Of a stretch of 64,000 bases of DNA, positions 18,754 to 29,200 are shown in pieces. The stretch's first letter is position 1; each line of letters begins with the position of its first letter. The position numbers were made by a program, and so were the translations under genes. The notes below the pieces were generated by a model, which saw only the letters and a program-made list of their open reading frames with translations, did not search any database and was not told where the DNA came from. The stretch comes from Dryomyza anilis (Eukaryota; Arthropoda; Insecta; Diptera; Dryomyzidae), in contig OX638132.1 of NCBI GenBank assembly GCA_951804985.1, forward strand, positions 87,920,696 to 87,984,695, read 5' to 3'.

Positions 18754-20690
18754 GTAACAAACCCAGGTTTGTAATGCAACTAACTGCTATGATCAGACGC
18801 ATAAACAATTTAAACCGTTGGATAAGTTTTTGACACTTTAACATAACTTAACCATCGAATTTCACTTGATGTGAGAAATAAATAGAATAGCAAAGCTACA
18901 AGCGATAGACATCGATACTCGCACATTTGAGTTCGAACAGCTGCTCAAGTGCTAGTCAGTCAAGTCAGCCTGGGGTCAGAAAGCAACTGTTTTCATTAAT
19001 ACACAATTAGAAGCTCAAACACATTGAACTGCAATGGAGACCAAGATGACGGACGCACTGCTGCTGCGTTCACTCATTCATTTAGCCCAGTCGACAGCAG
19101 CAACGAAAACCTATTGGGAATTAGCATAGGCAGGAGGCTAAAGATCTAAACCCAACATGTCCATAACATTGAAATATGCCATGACATTTTGCATTCAGTC
19201 GGACATATGAAAATGTGAGCATGTATCGCATGGTCCATAGATGTTCAAACAATTTGCAGTGTTTGCGACAATTGAAACATTTGCAAAATTCATTCGGTCG
19301 TTTGTTCGCTCTTTCAGCTATTCCAATAGCAAGCAAATTCAAATGCAAAAAAAATCCCAATATCTATTTATAGTATATGTGAAGACCAACGGAAACGGAA
19401 GTACTCGCAGCTATATGTAGTGGAATTGGTAGCAGTGGCTACCTGAGACCAGCAACGAACGCCATAGATGGATGAACGAACGAACGAACGAAATTCTCAT
19501 TTTATTCGGAATATCTACGCAATGCGCTGTCACGAACATTCCTTTCGAAAAATGTCCGCAGGTCATTTGAGAATACATGGAATACAAATTTCTACTACTG
19601 TTCTGTTCTGTTCTGTTCGGTTCGGTTTGCTTCTTTTTGTTCAACTGCTTGTTTTTGCAAGAGGTTTTTTTTGATTGTTTTGTTTTTCGTGTTTGTTTCA
19701 TATTTGCCTTGTTTTTATGAAATTATGCTAAGGGTATTTTTTTTGTTTTGTTCAGCACATTTGCTTTCATCAGTTGCTGCCCGAACAATTGTTTATTTGA
19801 CATCTGCATTTGCATTTCTTTCCAGTTTCTGTTTTAGGCAATTTAGACGTTATTTGTTTGGTTTTGAATGTGAATAAAAGCGCCAGCAGTGTGGGTGGCG
19901 TATTTTGTACCAACCAATTAGGCGCATGTTCTTCGGAGTATGAAGTGCTACCTATTGTTTGGTTGATAACATGATTTTAATTCAAAAGAGTACTTTTTAA
20001 ACTAAGCAGTACAACATTTGTTGTAATTTAATTCAGTTAATGTCTATGTTCCTTATAGTATTCAAAACTGTAACGTTAATCCTAATAACAACCACAAAGA
20101 CCTGTAACTTACATGGGTATTAACCGTTAGAAACACATTCAAAGTCGTTATTAGTATCATCTACATTGACTCAAAGCCACCACAAAACCACAAGAATACA
20201 AGATGCTTAGTCCCTTTTGCATTATGTTGTTCAAATACTTCTTAAGCCTGCAAGTTAATATTCTAAAGTTAAGTGAAGGAATATACAAATTCTTCATATT
20301 TTTTATAACTAGTTTTAAAACAGTTGTATTAACGTTTTTTTTTATAATGACGCATATTCATAAAAATTTAAAGTCAACTTTAAAATTAGAGTCCACTTTT
20401 TTGACAATTTTCATAAAGAATATCATAAAGTTTATTTTAGTTTTAAAAAATACTCAACTAATAACACTATGCAGGGTAACCCTGAGAAAGACGCATTGCA
20501 CAGTGAGAATTGGAAACAACTTCTTGGATTCGTTTAATACCTAGCGACGTTTCAGACAGAGCGACTCCCTCTCGTGTGACTTCTTCAACCTGATAATAAA
20601 GAAGATTATAAGAGCTGCCGAATTCCATCACAATGAAGGCGGAACACAATTGTGCTACTTTGGAATCAGTAGGCAATTGACAATCAGAGC
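18754..20690. other. Gene-empty region, mixed composition
   Basis: No gene. Simple repeats occur at 19472-19491 (GAACGAACGAAC) and 19601-19625 (CTGTTCTGTTCTG). The segment 18960-19900 is less AT-rich than its flanks and could be regulatory DNA. No protein match was recognised. Confidence 0.4.
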
Positions 20691-20699
20691 ACCCACTCA

Positions 20700-20829
20700 A
20701 CGATCTATGGAGAACGCTTGCCAACACTGATGAACGAGCTTTAGCAACGTTCGAGGGAAAGATTCTTCGGTAAATCTATGGCCCGATATACGTTGAAAAC
20801 GAGTACAGAATCAGATGAGCTCTACGCCG
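20700..20829 (+). pseudogene. RTE-type non-LTR retrotransposon remnant
   Basis: The plus frame reads NTDERALATFEGKILR, a stop, then IYGPIYVENEYRIR, a stop, resembling the conserved block after the RT in RTE-type elements (ERALxAFERKILRxIYGP). Two stop codons show long decay. It is cut off at the right by the TIR element starting near 20829. The preceding 150 bp may belong to it but are too diverged to read. Confidence 0.65.
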
Positions 20830-21980
20830 CACTGTGTTTCAGAAACGTTTTTCATCGGCCAAAACTCTGTATCTAATGATGTAGTGAATATTTTTGAATG
20901 TGATTTTTTTTTATTTGATAGGAAATTGATGAAATGTGTTTTTAAGATACAAAAAATAAAAATCGACCTATTAGATTCCGCTGTATAATTAAATTACCCA
21001 ATGTTGAACTCTTTTTTCTTTTCCAATTTTAGTATATGGGTGAAATTTTGTCAACCTTACCCGCTCAAAAATGTTTTGCTGCCGATTTGAATGAAATTTG
21101 GTGAACATGTGATATAAGTGAACCTCATTAAAACCTGTTAAGGGGGATGGGATAGTACGACGGGTTGTCGATGTATTTGGGTCCAAAAATGACAAAAATT
21201 GACCGCGTAGGCTTTTGTATTGAATTATTTATAACTTCTATCAGAGTGGATTTTTTGTGAACGTGTTTGACTATTTTAGAAAGTATTTTTCATGAGCTTT
21301 ACAATAAAAATATTTATTTTGGCAAACACAATTTATTTAACAGAAGTTATTGAATTTTAAAAACGTTTCTGTGGTTTTTGAATTATATGTTTTTATATTT
21401 TTAAATGAAAGATTGTCTTTTTTCAAAAAAATGATATATAAACGAAAATAGGATTGTGAGTATTGAATGTACTACAAAAGTTTTAAGACACGAAACTGAT
21501 GATTTCCATAAAAAGCACCTACAATAAAAAGAGTATGAGAATCTTTTATTTGAAAAATATAGGTAAAATATCGAGTGTTTAAAAAAATCTAAAGTAAGCG
21601 CAATATCTTTTAAACTCACGGAGATATTATAACTCAAAGTGAAAACAAATAATTCAAGAATTTGCACATTTTTATAATTTTCAGAGGTTCAAAATTTCAA
21701 ACAAAAAAATATATATATTTTTGAGTATCTAATATTATCAATCATGCAAAATTGTAATTAAAAGAGACTTATTACAACAAAAAAAATTTTGTTGTATATA
21801 CTAAAATGGGAAAAGAAAAATTCTTTGGCTAATTATACAGCCGAATCTAATAGGTCGATTTCTATTTTTAGTATCTTAGTATTTCCATCAAAGAAAAAAA
21901 CCACATTCAAAAATATTCACTACATCAAAAGATTCAGAGTTTTGTCCGATGAAAAACGTTTCTGAACCACTGTGCCCCGG
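20829..21980. mobile_element. Long-TIR DNA element, 1.15 kb
   Basis: The left arm (about 20829-20992) and right arm (about 21825-21980) are inverted copies with about 85-90 percent identity by eye. Examples are TTCAGAAACGTTTTTCATCG, ACTACATCA next to AATATTTTTGAATGTG, and AATCGACCTATTAGATTC with ATACAG. Terminal bases are near CACTGTG/CACAGTG. The 830-bp interior is AT-rich with no transposase. It sits next to the RTE remnant, which it seems to interrupt. Confidence 0.75.
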
Positions 21981-21984
21981 CAAA

Positions 21985-22790
21985 GTTTTTGAAATAATTA
22001 TTCAATAAAATTTTTTTCGAAATATATTTTTTTCGGACATATTTTCTTTTTTTTACGAAAAAAACTTTTTTTTTATTTTTTTCGCACAAATTTATTTGTT
22101 TCGATATTTTTTTTTTATAAGAAATTTTTATTTTCGAATTTTATAATGGCCAATTAAGTATGCGTCAAGTTTTAAGACACTTTTCACAAATAAATTCTAT
22201 TGATATCTTTCTTTTATTTAATGTATATTTGAAATGTAGAACTCCAGAAATTTAGAATAGATAGAAAGATTGAAATATCGACAATTAAGAATCTATTTTT
22301 TGCAGTAATTATAAAATTTTTGTGAACACAGTTGGACGTCACAAATCATAGTGATTGTTTTGTAATTTATATTATTGTATTTTATAATAATTATGCCACT
22401 ATTTTTTAATTTTAGAAAATGCAAGTTAGTTATAAATTGTTTACTGCAAAACATTAACACAACAAGTACTAAAATATAATACTATAAATTCAACATTATC
22501 CAGCACACATAAGATTGCCTGTTAAAGGACACATCAAAGTTATTTAAATGTGGAGAGCCAGTAAATGCGGTTGTCACTTAATAAGTTTTTGTTTTTAACT
22601 TATTCTTGTACAACTTTATAATGAAGTTCTTTTGTTGGCTTTAATTGAACTCGAAAATCTTTGTGCGATAAGTAGCTTAGGTAACTACATTGTGTAAACC
22701 ACAAAAGGCTATAACTTTTGAAACATTGATGGCATATTTTGTGAACTGAGATGAAGTACCTAAGCATTTAACGTATACACCCAGAGAACG
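21985..22790. other. T-rich low-complexity DNA and unique AT-rich DNA
   Basis: 21985-22140 is an irregular poly(T)/TTTCG run similar in style to 34930-35130 and 60540-60780. The rest has no recognised feature. Confidence 0.5.
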
Positions 22791-24510
22791 AATCAGTTTT
22801 TTTTTGTTGCCAACCGATGTATTTAGTTCCATCAGCATTTGACTAATTCAGTTGTTGCACCAGCACATAGCAGCTCACACAACTAATAAATACAATTGAC
22901 ACAACCAAATAATCGGCATTTTGCGATTATCGAGAACTCGTTTTACTAAAAACAGCTAATTTAATATAAATATTGGTTGCTATACCTAATGTTATACCTA
23001 TACACAGAACAATCCTTTTTTGGCATGAGGTTAATTGAACCAACGTTTCAGTGTTGCAACCGAAATACATTTGTTGTAACCTCATGTCATTAAAATGCAA
23101 GTACCATTTTGTACTCTAACCGCAATGTTAGTCCGCACAACTGCACGTTCGGTTGTCGTAACCTCATGATTGCATTTTCATTCTGCCAAATAATTGGTTA
23201 TGATTCACTACTATTGTTTGGTAACAAATGAATTTTAGTTAAGCAAATTATATTTTGTAGATGCAATTAATATGCGTTGAAACGACTGCATGCTGAATAA
23301 TTATTTCTGTGAGTGCAATAGACATCAATAGAAAATTTTGATAATGGATAAACTTAGGATTATTATAAGTACCTTATAAGTAAGTCTTACATTAACTACA
23401 ACAAAAGCATTTCTAAACATTTGTCTCTCTTGATAACACACAGTTATAATGTGTTGCTTAATATTTACTTTAAATATAATATTTAATTTGATAACTATAC
23501 GAACATTTTTGATAATAACAAGACGGAGAAAATAATATACATATGATAGACTGGCTGCAACTACAAAAAGAATGAAACATTTTTCGTCAACCAGCTGAAA
23601 TCGGTACGCACCAGTTAGGTGCTTTCAACTTATTCGGTTCTCTCAACTATTAAACTATTTTGTAAAAGATTATCGTAGTTTAGAATTCAAGCGATTTATT
23701 ACAGTTTATAACTATTCGGTTTGTGTATATGATACGATTTCAAGTGCCAACCGAATATAGTTATGGTTTCTACAACCATTTTATATAAATTTTACTTTGT
23801 TACAATTTTCTATGTGTATCTTTTGTAAATATATTTTCGAAAAATCAAATGTCTATCTTTTCGAAAAATTAAATGTCTATGCCATTCTAAAGTACTTCAT
23901 TTGTGCACAGAATATAATTGGTTGTGCCAACCAATTTATTAGGTTTCTCTGCCAAGTCGGTTCTTAGATTGGTTGTAGTGTCGCCAATTTAAAATAGTTT
24001 TAAAATAAATTAGAGTGTTTTGAACAATCAAGGACATTTTTCTTGCGTTTCAAATCATCGCTGGTTAGATTCCCGTGACAGCAACATCAAAAAATATAAA
24101 TAGCTAACATGACCAACATGTTAAGAAAGAGTACAATGATCAGTTGCTGAAGTAAAATTTCTACTAGGGTAGAACAAAATAGAGTACATATAGTACAAGG
24201 ATTAGTTGCGCCAACCAACTCTTTGTCCAACTAACTTATTCGGTTCTCTCAACAGCTTAGTTTGTTCTTATAGTCAAAACTAGACTTGTAATTTGGACTA
24301 CAACTAATTTCGAACAATTTGAGAACAATTTCGAACAGTTTGAGAACAGCTAGCAGTGTAAAAAGGCTAATATTTCAAGCGCCAACCGAATGAGCCCCTC
24401 CGTCAACAAATTTGTAGTAAATTCGTTGCAACCGAATGAAGTTGGTTGTAACAACTAACTTTTTCTTTCTTCCAACCTAATGATGCCAAAAGATGATTTT
24501 TCTGTGTCTA
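22790..24510. repeat. Cluster of dispersed repeat family C units
   Basis: This region holds several related pieces. They include the ATTCAGTTGTTGCA and ACAATTGACACAACC blocks also found at 4420-4480, and a unit at about 24205-24510 (GCGCCAACCAACTCTTTGTCC, CGGTTCTCTCAAC, ending AAAGATGATTTTTCTGTGT). That unit recurs at 28930-29200 and 38770-39034. A partial copy starts near 23900. Each unit begins and ends close to CACAGAA/TTCTGTG, so these may be small TIR elements. Exact termini are not resolved. Confidence 0.6.
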
Positions 24511-26419
24511 GAGGTTACAATTAAGTATACCTAATAGCAACCACAAAATATATAGAACTGACCAATGGAAAAACGGTTAGGAAAAGCTGATGCTTTCTGG
24601 CTGGTTCTTCAATATATATTTAATTTCTTTTTATCATCATCGATTACGAAAATGTTCACCTGTAAGTTGCCACTAAAATCCGCACTTGAACATTTTCAAA
24701 TCCCTTTTAAGAATCTAACGCTAATTGAGAGCAAATCTCGATTGTGAAGTTAATCGATTTGCGGGACAACATTGCACAGCCAAGCACATAATAAACATGG
24801 GATTTTATGCTTGATTTTGTTTTGATAAAGGATCAAGAGGCTACCAACTCGTTGGATGGCAGCCTTGTCGGCGTCGTGGGGTGGTCGGGCAACAATCCTT
24901 GCAATTTACAGCATCAAGTGACTCTCGTTAGCGCGTCTTCAGTGCCACGCGCACACTGTGTGGCACGATACGGTACGGCTCATTACGGTTTATCACGGGT
25001 CGGACGGGCCTGACGGGTCGGTCAGTACCGCCCACTGTGTAATTGACTTCAATTAAATTGTGCTCAACGCTTAAACGTATATCCTGGGCAACGCAAGGAT
25101 ACTTTTTATGCAGCTTTCAGTTACACGGCTCATGTCTTAGGTTTCAGTTTTTTTTATAATATATTTTTTTACTGTTGTTGTTGATTTTGTTCTGTCTTCT
25201 GCATCTGCTATTCTGCCGCTTTGTACGCCTCGCACGCTGTACAGCTTCAGCGGCGAAGCACTTAAAGTGGCGTTAATAACGAAGCAAATTTTTACCTTAT
25301 CACAGTGAATCCTTGCCGGCAGGATGTAAGACGGCAGTGTTGATGCGCTGCTTGGTGTCGCTCTAAAGCACGGATATAGGACGCTATAAAAATACGGAAA
25401 CGGAAGTCCAATTAGATGGCGTTGCTTCCGCACACTGCTTAGCAGAAGAATAACGAATAGAATCAACAAAATAAATAAAAAATCAACCGACCACCAGTCG
25501 GTGCGTCCTGCTTGCAGTTCGTGCTAATTGCATGTTATCACTGTATATGTCTGTCTGTCTGTATGTGTGATAGCGTGAGTGAGTCTTTGTGTCTGTGTCC
25601 TTCACTACAACATCTCATGTCCTGCAGCGCTTTCGTTGTGATCTGCTGTCGTTGTGGTGTCAATTGCACTCGATTGTTGGATTTCTATTATTTTGCTGTT
25701 GGTCCTGCGTATAAAGAACGCACGCCATACCTGCGTACAACGCCCACTCGAGGCTAATGAGGCGTGCGTGTGTCAAGTCACATCCCACCCCATCCATCAC
25801 CCCCCCCCCACACTTCGGTTAAAGGTTCTGGTTATTTTGCATAATTTTCCGATTACGCCACAAAATGCAATTTTCCACATAAATTGCTTACAAATCAAAC
25901 ATCGTCGGATGTAAATCTTCTATTTACTCTTCATTTACATACCCACCTACTACTCATTGTATATTTTTTCGATGTGTGTCAAGTCTGCTGTGCCAGTGTC
26001 TGTCTTTATGAAAAAAAGGATCATTTCTTCCTCATTGTATTTAGGACTCATACTGTGCCCGAACGTGTGAGTGGGCGTCTGTTTTTGTGTCAATGTTCAT
26101 AATCAAAAACCGATCCTTGGCAAATCCTTATGAAGGCATAAAATGTCAGTGATAAAAAGCGTGAATAGCATACGAGGTGTTGCTGCTGCTGCAAGCCGAA
26201 TGTGTTTATGAAATATTAAATTTTTAGAGTCGAACGGATAATGCAAACTATTTCGTTGGATTCGGGTTGCCTAAGTTACAGTGGAGAAAAATATAAAAAT
26301 ATTAGTTTATATTTTAAACAACAATTCATTCTATGAAGATTGGAAGAGAGACAAGTTTTTGTAATAATAGATTTTTGGAAATTTTGAAGTAGAAAAATTT
26401 TTATATATTTTTTAATATA
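24511..26419. other. Gene-empty, GC-richer stretch
   Basis: The region 24800-25060 is rich in CGGG/GTCGG motifs (GGGTCGGACGGGCCTGACGG). 25540-25600 contains GTCTGTCTGTCTG-type simple sequence, and 25800-25812 a run of C. Frames here are short and lack start context, splice logic or recognisable domains. It could be intronic or regulatory DNA. Confidence 0.4.
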
Positions 26420-26421
26420 TA

Positions 26422-27411
26422 CACTCAAACTAAAAAGTCTGCAACAGTAGAAAAAAAGGTTGCTAAAATAGCAAAACAGTTTGCTAAAATAGCAAAAGAG
26501 TTTGAAGAAAATATTAAAGCCCCGGAGTTTGCTGCAACAGCAAATTACTGTTTTCTATTTAAGCAAACCTTTTTTATGATATTATAGCAGACAATTTTAG
26601 CTATTTTTAAAAATGTTTAGCTGTTAACTCCAATTCACAATCCAATTCAAAAATATTTTTTTATATTAATATTTTTTATTTCTTATATTATTTTTTATAT
26701 AAAGGGTTCTTCAATAGGAGCGCTACAAAAGTTTTTTTTCAATGGTTTTTCAACAAGGACGCTACAAAAGTAGAGTGACAGGGACAGCAAACGACGCCAT
26801 ATTTCTTGCCGTTCTTTTGGCATTTCTCTTCAGTAAGGTTTGCCATTTCATGATGGAAAGATATACGAGCCAACAACGAGTCGAAATTATTAAAATTTAC
26901 TACAGAAATTCGAATTCGTATATCTTTCCATCATGAAATGGCAAACCTTACTGAAGAGAAATGCCAAAAGAGCGGCAAGAAATATGGCGTCGTTTGCTGT
27001 CCCTGTCGCTCTACTTTTGTAGCGTCCCTGTTGAAAACCCTTTATTATAAATTTTCTATATCTTATAAATATTTTTTCCTTCTCCTTCTCATTTCACTAT
27101 ATTTTTCACTCTTGCTTGCTAACATTATTATAACGTAAAAGAAATATCTGTTTTTTATAAAAATGTTGTAGAAAAATAGTCTACGAATTATAGACACATT
27201 AGCTGCGGCGTGCAAATTACTCTAGTGAATATGGCGCCATCTAGTGCCTGTTGGCTACACTAGTGACACTAGCACGAACTTGTGCAAAATAGCAGAACTA
27301 AGATTCATAGCAAACTATTGCAAATTAATGTATACTGTAAATGCAAATAAAAGTTTGCTAAAATTTACCATTCAGAGTTTGCTATTAATTGCAAACTTTT
27401 TATTTTGAGTG
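26422..27411. mobile_element. TIR element interrupted by a MITE
   Basis: Ends CACTCAAACTAAAAAGTCTGCAA (left) and TTGCAAACTTTTTATTTTGAGTG (right) are inverted, with TA on both sides. The interior has repeated TTTGCTAAAATAGCAAAA motifs. The foldback MITE 26702-27042 is inserted inside, so the element's own length is about 650 bp. No transposase frame. The TA target suggests a Tc1/mariner-like source. Confidence 0.8.
26702..27042. mobile_element. Foldback MITE carrying a mariner-type transposase start, copy 2
   Basis: 341 bp with TA at both ends (26700-26701 and 27043-27044). It has the same architecture as 18414-18751: an outer left piece (AAGGGTTCTTCAATAGGAGC), then arms of about 130 bp in inverted order around a short centre. 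The plus frame from 26862 reads MERYTSQQRVEIIKIYYRNS then NSYIFPS and a stop, because it runs into the inverted arm. Its frame resembles the first 20 residues of DUF4817/mariner-like transposases. It lies inside the element 26422-27411, so it inserted later. Confidence 0.9.
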
Positions 27412-27589
27412 TACTAATGTCCATTGTACTGCAATCGATTACCAAAGATTTGGTATAAATATCACCATTCGAACCCTAGACCTTTGGAATGCAAGACCAT
27501 ACCTCAGGACAGCTGGATCGGCGATAGTTGATAGTTAAAATAACTGAAAACTATTAATCGTTATACAATATTAATCGTTATAAACATAG

Positions 27590-27602
27590 AATCAAATCTT
27601 TA
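27590..27602. repeat. SINE target-site duplication
   Basis: AATCAAATCTTTA is repeated exactly at 27861-27873, on the other side of the SINE. Confidence 0.85.
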
Positions 27603-27860
27603 TAATAATAGTTTGGCACTTCAGTTCTATAGGAACTTTGGCCGAGCTCTCTCACCATTTTGAGCTGTGCGTGTTATATTTGTACTCAAAGTGGTAGGAC
27701 CTACAGTTTATTGCCGAGAGGTTTGCCATTTACTGCCGAGAGGTAGCGCGGTATAGAAAAATGTTCCTATGAAAAGATATTGTTAGTCCCAGTTCAGACT
27801 TGAACCGGGGACCTTTCGGCTCGCAGTCCAACGCACTAACCACTGAGCTACCGCGGCTAC
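27601..27860 (-). mobile_element. tRNA-derived SINE, family B, intact copy
   Basis: On the minus strand the head (27860 leftwards) reads like a tRNA gene: GTAGCCGCGGTAGCTCAGTGG (A box TAGCTCAGTGG) and the B box GGTTCAAGTCT about 45 bp further. The body contains GAGCTGTGCGTGTTATATTT (plus strand), and the 3' tail is (ATT)n. A 13-bp perfect target duplication flanks it. RNA polymerase III would transcribe it leftwards; mobilisation depends on a partner LINE. Confidence 0.9.
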
Positions 27861-27873
27861 AATCAAATCTTTA

Positions 27874-28925
27874 ACCAACCAATTTATTCGATTTTCTTAA
27901 CTATAAAGTAGTTTTTTATAACCAAAACTAAAAGATTGCTGTTTGGACTGTTACTAATTTAGAATAGTCAAGGCCCAACCAAATATGTCAGTTCTACCTA
28001 ACAATTTATAGAAAATGTGATTTAAAAACTAACTTTTTTTCGTTCAACAACATTCTACAAGAGAGTTTTTCTATGTATATGCACGCAGCACAAAAAAGTG
28101 CTCTCTCAAACATAATTTTGCAGACATTACATATTTCTTTTAAGCTTTATGCAAATAAAAGTATTATTGCATTGCCAAACATTATTATATTAAAAGCCAA
28201 ACATATTTCACCCACCAAAATTAACTTTTGAACTGTATGAAAAGTATTAATGTGAGTGTTACTGAGTGCTAAAATTGGGCAGAATTGTTATTTAATTGTG
28301 ATTTCGTAATGCCAAACATACTTATGCTATTATTTTTAAATTCGTTGTCACCCAGTAAGAATCATGAATAACCAAATACATATAATTCAAATTACCTCTT
28401 TTTTGACGTTGAATGTGTTAAATAGCAGAAATATCAAACATACATATATTAATATCTGATGATAAATATATATTTATACAGATACATTATATAATTCGCG
28501 ATTAAAGCAATTTATATTTAAATATCGTATAATAATATTTCAATCAGAACAAAATACTTATACAATTCAATTATAATGTAATTAGTTTTTACTCCTAATA
28601 TTTATATGATGATTTCGAATTACGTTATAATTACATTCAAACATATTCAAACAAATCTTTTCTATCGGTTTTAGATGAGATAACGAATATGGATATAAGA
28701 AACGACTTAACAGTTGATAGAACCGAATAAATTGGTAGGGCAAATGAGTTGATTCGCAGACCAAATATCTATTCTATTTGTAGATATTAATGCCATTCTT
28801 ATTCTCAAAACAACAAGTCGTTTGAATACTTTGTTTGAATTCTCTCTTAAATATCGATTTTAATTTAAATTCAGTTCTCTTAAATGTTAAATGTCGAACG
28901 CTTGTGTTTTAAAAGTGTTTAAACT
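27874..28925. other. AT-rich intergenic DNA
   Basis: A degraded piece of repeat family C (CCAACCAATTTATTCGATTTTC onward, 27876-28080) is followed by AT-rich sequence without features. Confidence 0.5.
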
Positions 28926-28929
28926 ACTC

Positions 28930-29200
28930 ACAAAATAAAGATTTGTTGCGACAACCAAATTATTCGGTTCTCTCAACCGCTTAGTTCGTTCTTATAGTCA
29001 AAAGAATGAGATATACTTTGGACTGCAACCAATTTTCAACAGTTTTAGAACTCTTTCGAACAGTTTTAGAACAGTTTGAAGTGTGTAAAGTCTAATACAA
29101 ACATCAACCGAAATTTTGTAAAGAATTTGTCTTAATCGAATAAAGTAGGATGTTACGTTCTGCCAACCTCATGCCAAATGTATACTTTGTCTATGTGCAT
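28930..29200. repeat. Dispersed repeat family C unit
   Basis: The unit shares GACAACCAAATTATTCGGTT, CTCTCAACCGCTTAGTTCGT and TCTTATAGTCAAAA with 24225-24290 and 38800-38860. It ends near GCCAACCTCATG. Confidence 0.65.

Noticed and set aside
24807..25013. 68-codon plus-strand frame in the GC-richest part
   Set aside because: No motif; lacks support beyond chance.
27800..27860. Functional tRNA gene
   Set aside because: A and B boxes are present but the acceptor stem does not close, and the same sequence is followed by the SINE body in other copies.
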